This document shows positions 29,793 to 39,899 of a stretch of DNA of 64,000 bases, one piece after another. Under the pieces are notes generated by a model. It did no database searches. It worked only from the letters and a program-made list of their open reading frames with translations, and was not told the DNA's origin. This stretch comes from Septoria linicola. Taxonomy: Eukaryota > Ascomycota > Dothideomycetes > Mycosphaerellales > Mycosphaerellaceae. Each line of letters begins with the position of its first letter. The stretch's first letter is position 1. The stretch lies in assembly GCA_024114885.1 (NCBI GenBank), contig CP099421.1:2480001-2544000 (forward strand), in the 5' to 3' direction. Both the position numbers and the translations under genes were made by a program.

Positions 29793-31026
29793 TTAGCCCC
29801 ACACAGATGGCTGGACTGAGAGATTCTTTCCCGGTCCCCAGGTACCACTGCTACTGCCCCAGTTGCCGAGACCGCTGGTGCCCTCTTTCGAGTGAGTGGG
29901 ATTAGAAGCCGCGGAGGTCGAACGCTGATCGACACCATTGTTGGCCGGTCTGCTATCGCTGGCGTTGAAGCCATAGCTCAGCGACGAAGGGGTAAGTGGC
30001 GTCGTCGAGCGTTTCCCCAACCCTGGTGCTTGCGCTGGCCTAGTGCCAATGGGAGCCACGCCAGGTGCACTGCCTTTCTGGCCTCCAGTCAAGGGTGGTG
30101 ACTCGCCAGGCGAGGAGTTCGAAGTCCGGCTACTCTGTTGCGCATCGTTTAGCAAGCCAAATTGCTGCACAGGTGGATTCGAGACAGGAGATGCAGTACT
30201 TTCAGCACGATCACGTGGAGGCATTTGCACTGATCCGTCTGCTGCCGCCTGAGCTTGACCGAAAGGATCAAACGCCAAAGGAGAAGGCCCACGGCCAACA
30301 CTGGATGTACGTGCGTCCTGCGATGGCGCTCTCGTTCCGTCGGCATTGTACAAGCTGGAGCCTTCGCCATACAAAGCGCGATGCTGGCGTGCGATCAATT
30401 CGCGACGGTCCTCTTCACTCATGGTAGCCGGGCTAAGGGAACGGTCTTGCGTTTGCTGCTTGCCGCCTGTACTGCATGTCAGTATTCAGCCCTGCAATCT
30501 CTCTTGCCGACCACTTACTCCTGTTGTATTGCTGCTCTTGGTGGTAATTGCGCAACTCCCGTTCGCGTTGCGCAGCCATTCTACGCTTCGCCTGGAGCAT
30601 TTGCTCTGCCTCACTCGGCTGGCGCCCAGGGAACCTTTGGCCAGCATAGTAGCCCTGCAGGCCTGCAGAGCCCGGCCGGTCGTTGCTGAACTCGCTGCTC
30701 ACAGATTGGTGTCGCGAAGGACCGCCTGCCGGTCTTGGGTCTCCACCAAAGTCAAAAGCTCGACCAGGCGTGGGCATGCTCTCTCTTCGTCCAGGCCCGC
30801 CTGCTGCAGACACTGCGGGACCAGGCAACCACTTGCCGCTTTTCATGAGGTTGTCTGTTGCGCGATCAATCTCCTCGAACTGCGAAGCGAAGGCATTCGA
30901 ATCGGACTGGTGGGACATGGCGGATCCCGTAGCAGATCGAGATGGCGGTGCTTGCTGCTCCCATGATGGCTGCCGACCTGGCGCAGCCCAGGAGCTATCG
31001 TTGTTGTTGTTGTCGTAGAAGGACAT
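29793..31026 (-). CDS. Conserved fungal low-complexity protein, 2 exons
   Basis: Exons 30519-31026 and 29793-30466 with a 52-nt intron (donor GTAAGT, acceptor TACAG) give 393 aa. Most of it is Ser/Pro/Gly/Gln-rich and disordered. Two short ordered islands stand out. One is FASQFEEIDRATDNLMKSGKWLPG near residues 47-70. The other is a basic helix EAEQMLQAKRRMAAQRERELRNYHQE, continuing over the splice into MSEEDRRELIARQHRALYG. The N-terminus has an Asn run and Trp residues. I recognise the architecture as conserved in ascomycetes but know no function. No signal peptide or membrane span. Confidence 0.75.
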
Positions 31027-33169
31027 ATTCGTCTCGGAACTCGTCGCAGAATGGCGGATCAGATTAGGGTATTTGGATCCGGATCGAAGGCAAGAAACAG
31101 AGAAATCGTGGTTCGTTGACTGTTTTCATACATGCATTAGAATGGTACTTCCACACTTTCCTCCTCCGTGTCTCCCCTAGTATTGCCTGCCACTGCGCGC
31201 GTGCTTTGTCGTGAACGTGCCGCGGGTAAATGGCGAGCTTCAAACTCTTTTCAACCTTGCGGAGAATGCAGGCGCAAATTCTGGGATGTCGTACAACTAC
31301 GTACCTTCTACTTTACACACAGTCTGGCAAGGCACTGAGAAAGGAGCGACACTGACACTTGCTCACGACGACAACATCAGCAGCAACAGGAGATGAGGAG
31401 AAAGAGAGAGACTAATCGGCAGAAACAGGCACAGACAGCGAGCGAGCGAGAGGGCAGCAGAGAGCGGAGCTCAATTTGCTTTCTGAAATGGCCTTCGGGC
31501 CCTTGGAGCCCGTCGTCTCTTCTCGGCGCGTCTTTAACGTCGACTAATTTCCGGCTTCACCAGCACCTACAATGCTATATCATACAGGATGGTGGTCGAT
31601 TGTTCTGACTCTTGATCGTCACGTCCTCATCATACCTTCCTCAGTCAACCAGCAGTACAGTCTGCAATATCCACGAGGATGGTGTCAATCTGTGGTGGAC
31701 CGTGGCATCCTGTGAGTAGCCGTGCCCACGCGATTTGGGCTCGACACGGACATCATCGTGGTCCCTCCGCTCTCTCACGCTACCACCCTAGCCAGAAGCT
31801 TGGCTTGTGGGTGTCGCTGTTTTACTTTCAACACGCCTCGGTGTTCGATGTTCTTAGAAATCCACAGCTTCCACCTTTGACTCAGGATCCGATGATGCTT
31901 CATACACTGTCAAAATCACGACAATCACCACACCGGATGGAGAAACGAAACACTGTCAGGCGCAAGTGAGGCCGACTGAATCGCCGCACACGCCCACACC
32001 ATGCATGCAGCCTACCTTATGCATGCTACCAATAGCTTCATCGACCCCGCGCAAGAACAGCATATGAGAGCTTTCACGTGATGACAACACATTGCACCAT
32101 TGCGAATGGCCATGAAGAAATCGGTCAGGTGAAGCTAGGCTCTCCTCACCTCGAGTCAGATTTCTTGGGACAACGGCAGTTATTACTCGATGGCAGAAGC
32201 ATACGTGATGCTGAGATAAGGTCTACGTGCATGCTGCAGATGCATGTCGCACGCGCTCACTGTGCGTGGCTCCATGTCTATGCTCTCACCGGGCATGCTC
32301 TAGTCACTTGGCTGGTGTGCACAAGATCTCGTGCACCTTCGCATCGATCATCGATTCAGCTGGATGTAACACTCGCGAAATTGTTTGTCCTCGACTTGCG
32401 CTTACAGCATGCTAAAAGGCCGGAGCTCTCACGCCGACATCGCCTGCCTCTTCTTGTCAGATAATGAGAATGGATCGATCACGCTGTGGAATCGTCGCAA
32501 TGTTGGAACAGGGTCGACCAAATGTCGTCTCATCCTCTACATGGTCTGCCGTATCCGGATCGCGGCTCCACATTCATCTAGACATGGGACTGTCCCTACT
32601 CAGCCAGCCGAGCAGCAGAGGACTATTAATGCGTTGTGCATGTGAGGTTTGAGAAGCGAGGCTGTGACAGGCACGGAGGCTTGGTCAGCGTGCAAGCCTG
32701 CTTCCGACATCCTCGACCGCGCCTTGGCAGCATAGTTGTTACGCATGCTCAGCTTCAAGCAACATGCACAGAATTGATGCCATCATTGATACATTCCAGA
32801 ACCAGATCAGGATAGAATCCGCAAGGAGTCTCCTCCTTGGCTACCTTGATAGACCACACGTCATGGTCGTGCGGCAAAGTGTCTTAGACGATACCGCTCG
32901 CTTGGAAGAGTGTAACAGGATCATGTTTGTCAAACGACCACAGCCAACAGGCATGAAGCACCAGTCTTCTGTCTCAAGAATGTTATCATTCGTGCTTCGC
33001 GTGTGGGCGCTGATGGTTTCAAGCCAGAGAGCACTCTTTCGTTATCACATCGTAAGTTGTCTCGACACAGTATCCCATATGTCTGTTGTTCAGTGCCATC
33101 TTCTCGGCAGCTTTCTTTTGCCGCCATTATTCAGATTCCTCCATCTCGCGGCTTCAGACGTCCAAGGTC
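31027..33169. other. Gene-poor 2.1-kb stretch
   Basis: Contains a purine-rich AGCGAGCGAGAG stretch near 31435-31470 and no recognisable gene. A 179-codon plus-strand frame at 32764-33303 overlaps the F-box gene in another frame and has no domain. Confidence 0.45.
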
Positions 33170-33865
33170 ATGTCTGGGTCAACGCTCACCGATCTTCCCC
33201 CGGAACTGCTTCTAGAGATCATCTCGCACCTACCAATTTCCTCCCTGATATCCTTCAAGCTCGCTTGCAAACAAGCCTGGTTCACTGCGCCTACGCCACC
33301 TAGAAACTGGCTCAAGACTGCGACCGATTGCCAACGGATTGCTACATACCGTGCCACCAGGGAACGCAAGGAGTTGTTGGGCGGACGTCGACGTTGCCTG
33401 CACTGTGGAATCCTAGCACCGAGCCGGCGATTTTCAGGAGCTGCTCCGCTCTGTAAATGGCACCAAGCGCGATTCATGAGCAGCTCCATTCCCGAGCATA
33501 TGGAGAGTTCGCTGAAGATTCGATTGTTGTTGCTGAGACGAGAGAAAGACGAAGCTGCGTGGGTTACAGTCAAGAGAATGTACTGTGCACATGAGCGGGA
33601 GACCATTGGATGGCACGTTGCCGAATGTTCTTGCAATTGTGATAGCTGTGGTCATTTCGAGATTGATTGTCTGGTCAGAATATCGCCAAGGCTGGACACG
33701 CCTCAAGTCACCGAACCTACAGCAGATGGCACGCACGTTACTGAAGAGCACTGGTATCCGGCCAGATCCGCATGGTCAGCGATGATCTATCCGCGAGAGA
33801 TACTGGGAGAACCACTCGTGGCAAACAAGAGATTGGTGCCGATCATAAATCTGGACAATCAATGA
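33170..33865 (+). CDS. F-box protein with cysteine cluster
   Basis: 231 aa from the ATG at 33170; the frame is open upstream to an earlier ATG at 33086, but the F-box begins immediately after the chosen start (LTDLPPELLLEIISHLPISSLISFKLACK, residues 6-34). F-boxes bind Skp1 to bring substrates to SCF ubiquitin ligases. The rest is unusual for a short F-box protein: CLHCG at 76-80, and a dense CSCNCDSCGHFEIDC near 150-165, which could bind zinc. No WD40 or LRR repeats follow. Substrate unknown. Confidence 0.72.
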   Translation: MSGSTLTDLPPELLLEIISHLPISSLISFKLACKQAWFTAPTPPRNWLKTATDCQRIATYRATRERKELLGGRRRCLHCGILAPSRRFSGAAPLCKWHQARFMSSSIPEHMESSLKIRLLLLRREKDEAAWVTVKRMYCAHERETIGWHVAECSCNCDSCGHFEIDCLVRISPRLDTPQVTEPTADGTHVTEEHWYPARSAWSAMIYPREILGEPLVANKRLVPIINLDNQ

Positions 33866-33911
33866 TTCGTAACCTTGGGTATCATATCGCATCAGACCTA
33901 TGCTTACTGCA

Positions 33912-34742
33912 CTAGGCGTTCATCTCAACCTTCTCATCAGCGACACGAGACGGTGCAGGACTCCGACGTGGCTTGTCGGTAGCTGACCTGGTCCTAGCCA
34001 TGGTAACTGTACCGAACCTCCTCTCGTTGTCCACCTTCTCCAGCTCTTTTCCAAATCTCCTCATCGTCACTGCCAGCGAACCTTGCGCAACAGTCAGACA
34101 TATCAAGAGGCCTACAAGCACGACCTGAACAGCTCCAAGTGCTGCAGTACACCTTCTAGGGTGCGTCGACTGCCACAGATACTCTTTCTGATAACCAACC
34201 GAGGTGACTATGTCGTGCCGGAAGTTCCGGGGATTCCAAGTTGGGTCGTAGAGCGGCGTGCAGACATTGTGGTCGTAGAACGCTTCGAAGAAGAACTGCA
34301 GGATGAGAAGCCGGACTATCGCGGAGACAAATGTGTCTAGGAGAAGGAAGTGCGCAAATGCCGTGGTCCACGCGGGCTTCTTCTGCAAAGGTCAAGCATA
34401 TTAGACATAGATCACGAAGATGCCGTAGATGGGATCGAAGCTTACAAATAGTATCCCGGCCAGTCCGAGTACACTCAATGCACTTCCTGCCCAAGCATAC
34501 AATTGCACGCTCAGACCAACGTAGAGCGGGTCATCAGGCAAGTATGCGCATGCCGACGCGACAAGCAGGTTGTAGACCAGCGTTGTGATCGCTATGCTTA
34601 CTGGAAAGCTTTGATTTGTGCTACACTACAGTCAGTTCTGTTCAACCATCCGCGCACGCGACTCAACACCAAGGGCTGTGGTGGGATCGTGACAGGAATA
34701 GGGCAAAACCAACCTCTCGGTAGAACGATGACGCCCCGCCAT
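33912..34742 (-). CDS. Four-span integral membrane protein, 3 exons
   Basis: Exons 34714-34742, 34446-34620 and 33912-34382 (introns 93 and 63 nt) give 224 aa. Four hydrophobic spans: ITTLVYNLLVASACAYL, QLYAWAGSALSVLGLAGILF, a long HFLLLDTFVSAIVRLLILQFFF and VQVVLVGLLICLTVAQGSLAV. A conserved-looking loop CTPLYDPTWNPRNFRHD lies between spans 3 and 4, and the tail is cytosolic and Arg/Ser rich. I recognise the general fungal type but not a named family; transporter or membrane-organising role is not shown. The first-intron donor GTTGGT is weak, so the first 10 residues are less certain. Confidence 0.68.
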
Positions 34743-35868
34743 GGCTCTCTTTCACTCAAGCTTCCCAAACAAGCCGGTCGGGTGCCAGCCCAGGACTTTC
34801 TCTCTCTTCAACAAGAGTGTTTCAGCTACACAATAATGGTGGAAGAAAAAAACAACATCACAACGGACGGTGAGCCGGTAAAGAGAAAAGACATTTCTTG
34901 GTCGGGACGTCAAGATGACAAACTACCGATAGATCCTAACCGTCCAACCCGTCGCAAGTCGAACGCACGCGCGCTGCTGGTCAGACTCTCTTGTGATGCA
35001 TAAGACAATGCACTAGTTAAACTCCGGTCTCCGTGCTTCCGCCAGATCCGAAAGAGCGACGCCAGAAAATCATGTAAGGCTGGGTGACGGAAGATCACCA
35101 GGGGAGCCGAGCGCTCAACTGTCAGCAGCATGATTGGTCGGGTTGCTGCACCTGGTGACGATCTGCTGATATCCACTTTGCCGACCGCATACTTTTGCTT
35201 TCAGCGCTGTTGTCAAGACGTCCGAGTTGTCGACGAGATACAAGACATGCCGCGGAGCTTGGTGGCTCGGAAGGTTTTGCCTGTGATGCAAGAATGCGGC
35301 TGACCTCTTTGGCGCTGTCCGCGAGTCAGCGCGACACTGATCAAGGCTCATCCGTGAAGACCGAACTAATCGTAAGATGTTTCCATCTCTTTCACACTAA
35401 GATACCATGCGCTCGCTCGCTTCATACAAGATCTGACAGGTTGTCCCAATGAACGATGGATCTTGCCGACTGTACGACATTTCGATGAGCCGGCACGGCG
35501 ACAGCCTCTCCCGTCTTCACAAGTGCATGGAATGCTTGCCTTTGCATATCAGCAGGTCATAATTCCATCTCAAGCACTGAGAACATCTTGGATAATGGCT
35601 TCGGCATTCGCGCAATGCTTGCGAACCCAAACCTTTCTGGGTCGATAGCATGGCAGACACTAAATCTAGGACTGGTTGTGCTTCAAGGCTGTGCAAGCAA
35701 CCATTCAGGCACTCCCGCCTTCGGCGACCAGCACAATCTCAGCTCATATTGATCATATTTGGTCAGGTACGATGTGGGCAACTCACTATCAGAGGCGTCG
35801 CCTCTTTGATTCCTCCTGCATGACTTCGATATCTGTGACGCCCAGCCGGACGCCTTGCGACTTCGAAG
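34743..35868. other. Gene-poor stretch, nothing recognised
   Basis: Only short frames without domains on either strand. Confidence 0.4.
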
Positions 35869-36571
35869 GTGTTTATCGTCCTTGGGCGGCAGTCGGATTG
35901 CCAAGTGATTTGGCCTCTTGAAGGAGGCAAGAAATTCCGCTTCCTTGCTCTGTCATTCGGTCGTTCACGCCTCTGCGAAAGATCCATCGGGGACTGGAAT
36001 GTGCTCGACGAACTCGCCCCTAAACCTATTGCCGCAGTTTCGGTTCGCGTGATCACTCTGCATTATGAATGTATTGATCCCATCTCAGCCTCTTAGGCAA
36101 ACTGGCTCTGAAGTTCATGCCGTCATCGACAGCGCTCTTATTAATGGCAGGCTCTGTACCTCGATGCGCGAGCGGCTCTCATCGACAAGCTTGCGAAGTT
36201 CTATACGGCCTCCTGGCTGCGTAGTGCCAGAGTCTACCAGTATGGCGATCGAGTAGCAAATTCACCAACTGGTGAGCCGCTGTAGCCATTACTCGTCGTC
36301 CGTCCGAAGTCGCAGCTGCCAGATCTTTCCTTGTTATCAACTGAGTACTCTGGTACAGAGCTTGCTCGCGCGCTGGTAACGCCGCTCTACAGTTTGCGAA
36401 GCAAGCAGTATACTGTCCTAGAAAGATGCGACGCAGGCTGCTGAGGACCAGTCGATGCGAGAGCAGATGAGTTTGTTGCAGGAATTGAGGAGTGCTCGCA
36501 AGCAGCAACAGTATCATCGCTTCCTTGGCTGTACGACATGCCACCCTAGTACTTGCCCGACTAAGAAGTGA
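35869..36571 (+). other. Coding-like segment of an unresolved multi-exon gene or relic
   Basis: Three stretches read like protein and are bordered by plausible splice sites. 35890-36036 reads QVIWPLEGGKKFRFLALSF... to DWNVLDELAPKP. 36151-36271 lies between acceptor AATGGCAG and donor GTGAGC and includes LYLDARAALIDKLAKFYTAS. 36422-36571 follows acceptor CCTAG, contains a helical AAEDQSMREQMSLLQELR and ends CHPSTCPTKK before TGA. Frames do not join cleanly with the splice sites I can find, so this may be a decayed gene or one with exons I missed. No family recognised. Confidence 0.3.
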
Positions 36572-37054
36572 TCGCATCAGCATTGAATACTCCATCTTGC
36601 AAACATTCGGCAGCATGACTGGCGCCACTCGATCACGATGCCTGCGACGACCGCACGCGGTTCGAGACCAGGTTGGCAACACTTCCAGACTTCACTCACA
36701 ACGCAAATACGTGAGTAAAATTTCTCCTTTCGACCATCCAGATGCTGCTAATATCGGATAGCGGTAGAGAAGGCGTTGCCACATGTCTGTAGGCTGTAAC
36801 CAAGCGAACTGTGGAGGAATTCATATCGCTGTGAACTTCAGCCTTGAACCCAACTCGGTAATGACATAAGCTCAGAGCGCACCACTACGTAGCTGCACCA
36901 GTATCGTAGTGTCCGCTTTCCCAGCCATCTGACATGGTAAAACAGTGGTGCCATGGGCCCAGAAAACTATCAGGCGACCATAATTCTCATAGCCAATGCG
37001 AAAACCGCTTCCCACACCGCCCGGTTACTGCCCAGTCGGCGGCGCAGCCTGCGT
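36572..37054. other. Intergenic next to the secreted-protein array
   Basis: No further copy of the array unit and no gene recognised. Confidence 0.4.
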
Positions 37055-37381
37055 CTAGCTACAGTGGGACCTCCATCTACCTTGGCTATCCATGCTGGCG
37101 CTTGGAATGTAGCCGTTCAACTGGACACGACACGGGAATGACCATCTTCAGTAAGAAAGTGCCAATGCGAAAGTGGATGCTACCTTACCTCCGCGCAAAG
37201 CTGGTGTTCGTGCCCCTGAGCTCGTTCTTCGTCATTGGGAAGACACTGCCCATCGCCTCCAAGGAATACGCAATCCTGTCCAACGTCAGCTGTGAGGCAA
37301 TAAATTAGAGAGAAGTGATCTACCGGCTACCCAGGCAAAGGCAACAGGCAACATGATCGCGAAAATGGTGAAGACCTTCAT
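37055..37381 (-). CDS. Small secreted cysteine-rich protein, copy A (second splice ambiguous)
   Basis: Exon 1 (37331-37381) encodes a 17-residue signal-type leader (MKVFTIFAIM...AFAW). A 55-nt intron (donor GTAGCC, branch CTGAC, acceptor GGACAG) leads to exon 2, 37189-37275, with GGDGQC, EERAQG and LCAE, as in the neighbouring copies. The obvious second donor (GTAAGG at 37188) puts exon 3 in a frame unlike its paralogues. A donor 5 nt further in keeps the family frame but leaves a 38-nt intron. One of the six family cysteines is Tyr (GYIP where copies B and C have GC). A TATTTAA box lies at 37452-37458, about 70 bp upstream of the ATG. Possible effector-type protein; no homologue known to me. 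Confidence 0.55.
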
Positions 37382-37497
37382 GTTGGCGATGTGGCTCTGG
37401 AGGATCAGAACAGAGATATGGAAGACGTAAAGATTGGAATCGGAAAGTCTCTTAAATAGCCAGTGATCCAAGACTACGAAGAGGCTGTAACGGCTGT

Positions 37498-37824
37498 CTA
37501 ACTACAATGGGATCTCCACCTGCCATCCTTATCCATACTGGCACTTGGGTAGCAGCCATTCTGCTCGACTCGACAGGGGAACCACTGTTTTCGCAGTCAG
37601 AGAGTGCTTACGGCACGGGATGAGCAGTCTCACCTCTGCACAAAATTGGAAGTCGTGTCCCTGAGCGCGCTCCTCATCGTTAGGAAGGCAGAAGCCGTCT
37701 CCTCCACCAGTTATAATGCAGTTCTGTCCATTATTAGCGAGAGAAACGCGTACGAGATGGTGAAATGGGGTCCCCAGGCAAGCGCCACTGGCGACATAAC
37801 TGCTAGCACGGCGAAGAGCTTCAT
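37498..37824 (-). pseudogene. Small secreted cysteine-rich protein, copy B (first splice donor lost)
   Basis: Same three-block layout as copies A and C. The leader is at 37774-37824 (MKLFAVLAVM...ALAW), block 2 at 37634-37723 (GGGDGFC, EERAQG, FCAE) and block 3 at 37498-37584 (FPCRVEQNGC, GRWRSHCS). Intron 2 (37585-37633, GTGAGA...ACAG) is normal. The first intron should begin at 37773, but the position reads GGACCC where copy A has GTAGCC and copy C GTATGT, so the GT donor is gone. Retaining it shifts the frame to an early stop. All six cysteine codons are still present, which suggests a recent loss or use of a cryptic donor. Confidence 0.6.
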
Positions 37825-37946
37825 ATTATTAGTGGTGTTAGTTCAGTATTCGAGATCAAGACACAGATAGCAGATGCAAAGAGAGGACTGTCAAGTCGCT
37901 TTATGTGAACATATGTCCACAACTTTCATGGGCATGCAGCGTACAT

Positions 37947-38276
37947 TTAACTACAGTGGGCGCGCCAGACACCATTTCTATCCTGGCTGGCGTTCGGCCA
38001 GCAGCCATTGCCTTCGAGGAGACAAGGGTGTGACTACTCAGAGGGTCAGGATGTAGCGCTAATTTGGCAGACTCAATATCCTTCTTACCTCAGCGCACAA
38101 CTGTGATACGAATCCCTGGGCTCGCTCCTCTTCGCTCGGCCAACAAAAGCCATCTCCGCCTCCGCCGATAATGCAGCTCTGGTGATAATTAGCGACAACA
38201 TGCCGTATGCAGAGATTTGACATACCCAGGCCCAGGTGGTTGGCGCGAAGATGGTCAGGACAACGAGAAGTCTCAT
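37947..38276 (-). CDS. Small secreted cysteine-rich protein, copy C (intact)
   Basis: Exons 38226-38276, 38089-38178 and 37947-38033 (introns 47 and 55 nt, both GT-AG with CTAAT/CTGAC branch sites) give exactly 75 residues. Residues 1-17 are a signal-type leader ending in TTWAW. The mature part has six cysteines, three in exon 2 and three in exon 3, spaced C-9-C-15-C-5-C-6-C-15-C. Shared landmarks with the other copies are GGGDGFC, EERAQG, CAE, GNGC and a terminal HCS. The gene is bounded by splice phase 0 at both introns. A TTATA sequence lies at 38321-38325, 45 bp upstream. Small size, signal and even cysteine count are typical of fungal secreted effectors or antimicrobial peptides; which, if either, is unknown. 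Confidence 0.68.
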
Positions 38277-39899
38277 GATGGCTGTGGAGAATTCAATAGG
38301 TGGTGTGCAGTATGAAGAGATATAAGATGCTTAAGAGCTTCGCACAGCTCGTGCTACAAGACGTCTGAAAACTCCTCCTTCATGATGGCTGTGCTTGGCT
38401 GTGCGCTAAACATACCATAGCTTGTCTGCCGGACTACTATCGAAGCTTAGCCGGCAGTGAATAAACCGGCCGGTTCATCCCCACTAGTTGATGGACACCA
38501 CTGCTCCGGTATCTGACTACGTTTGCAAGCCAAACTTTGCACATGCTGCTTGCTTGTCACAACAGCCGTGGCGCCAAATTTCCATCAAGATACCGATGGC
38601 CACGCATCGACCCACATGAGCAAGTAGTCAGAAATCGCCGGCCATCGTACTTCACACTGTGATCTGTGACTGCTCACTTGCGTCCGACGCATCGTGGCTG
38701 GACATGCAGCGATCGTCAATGGCTGATGACTTCCCGCTCTCCACGTGCGTATATCCAACTCCTTGCGCCTCAGCGTAGCTTTGTTGTATTCCAATCGTCT
38801 GGTATGTGCTCCAAAACATGAGTTTGCGTGAGGACTCTGAGTTTCTCTAAATCGTCAGGTCTTGCTCATAAGCACTCATAGGCCAATTATCTTCGCCAGA
38901 TTGAATCATGCATCGAGCCGTGGGCAAGCCCAACTTGCGTAGAATCCTGAGAGGTTATGTACATGTGTCTGTTGAGGCAGCGACAGCGAACCAAACGTGC
39001 AGAATACTGGATGCTTACCAATGATGCAACTCGGTCTTCTATTCGCAGTTGTTCCGACCGGGCGAGCGACAGTAGCAGTAGCAGCAGCAACAGCAGTGAC
39101 GCGGTCTGGGTGAGGTTAAAGAGGCTTACCTTCCATCACATCCCATCTTCCCAATGAAAATTCTTCCCACTGCGACACCAGGCCAGACGCAGCACGCGGC
39201 GGCGTGATGCTTGTGCGCCGGAGTGCATTGCCCATCATATCGTCAGTGTATCGGGATCAAAAAGGTCGATCACCTCGAGGGATCACGTCGACGTGTTGGT
39301 AGGTAAGCGCGAGGCCTCCGTACCAACAGCTCGTTGTCTCCCGAGAGAGAGGTCTCGGGAGAAGGAAGGGTATTGCAGACGGGATGAGACATCCCAAAAA
39401 GGTGTTGTTGTTATGTTGCAAGTGCAGAGACTGATGAATGCCGCCGCAAACTTCAGCCACGCACAGGAACCAACTCGTTGTTTGAGCTCTCACTCAAGTT
39501 TTCTGTCTTGTGACAGTCTTCTTTTCTCTGACATTGCGTCGAATGAAAGAGGTACCTCCTAGCTCGAAGACGTAGTCAAACGAGCACAAGAGCTCGAAGG
39601 CGGTACTACCAAGCGAGCATCACGGGAAGAGACTCCCCAAATCATCCTGCGGTGCGATCAGTCTTGTCCGCCTATACATGTTCTGTGATTGTCATCGCTG
39701 CTGCTGTTGCTGCCGTCGTATTGTTCGTGTTGTTGTCGCGTGGTTGTGAAGATGTGAAAGTGACCTAGTTGTGAGTTGATCGCCGAATGAGTCAGCTCTT
39801 ATGTAAGCCACAGATCTAACATTCTCGTGTCACAATCGTGCTTGGAACGCGTCTCTCAACGCGAGAATCTGATGAGAGATAGAGAAGCTGCAAAAAGCG
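38277..39899. other. Gene-poor stretch
   Basis: Holds a short AGTAGCAGCAGCAACAGCAG-type microsatellite near 39068-39098. No gene recognised. Confidence 0.45.

Larger units (their letters stand above)
37055..38276 (-). repeat. Head-to-tail tandem array of three gene units
   Basis: Start codons at 37381, 37824 and 38276 give periods of 443 and 452 bp. Similarity covers exons and introns; only 116-122 bp separates each stop from the next start codon. Confidence 0.75.

Noticed and set aside
32764..33303. 179-codon plus-strand frame
   Set aside because: No domain; overlaps the F-box gene in another frame.
34743..36571. Possible second RIP-affected repeat in the gene-poor region
   Set aside because: Base composition is normal and CpA/TpG are common, unlike 11.4-12.9 kb.
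39060..39105. CAG/AGT microsatellite as a possible coding poly-Ser/Gln tract
   Set aside because: No supporting frame or gene around it; treated as a simple repeat.
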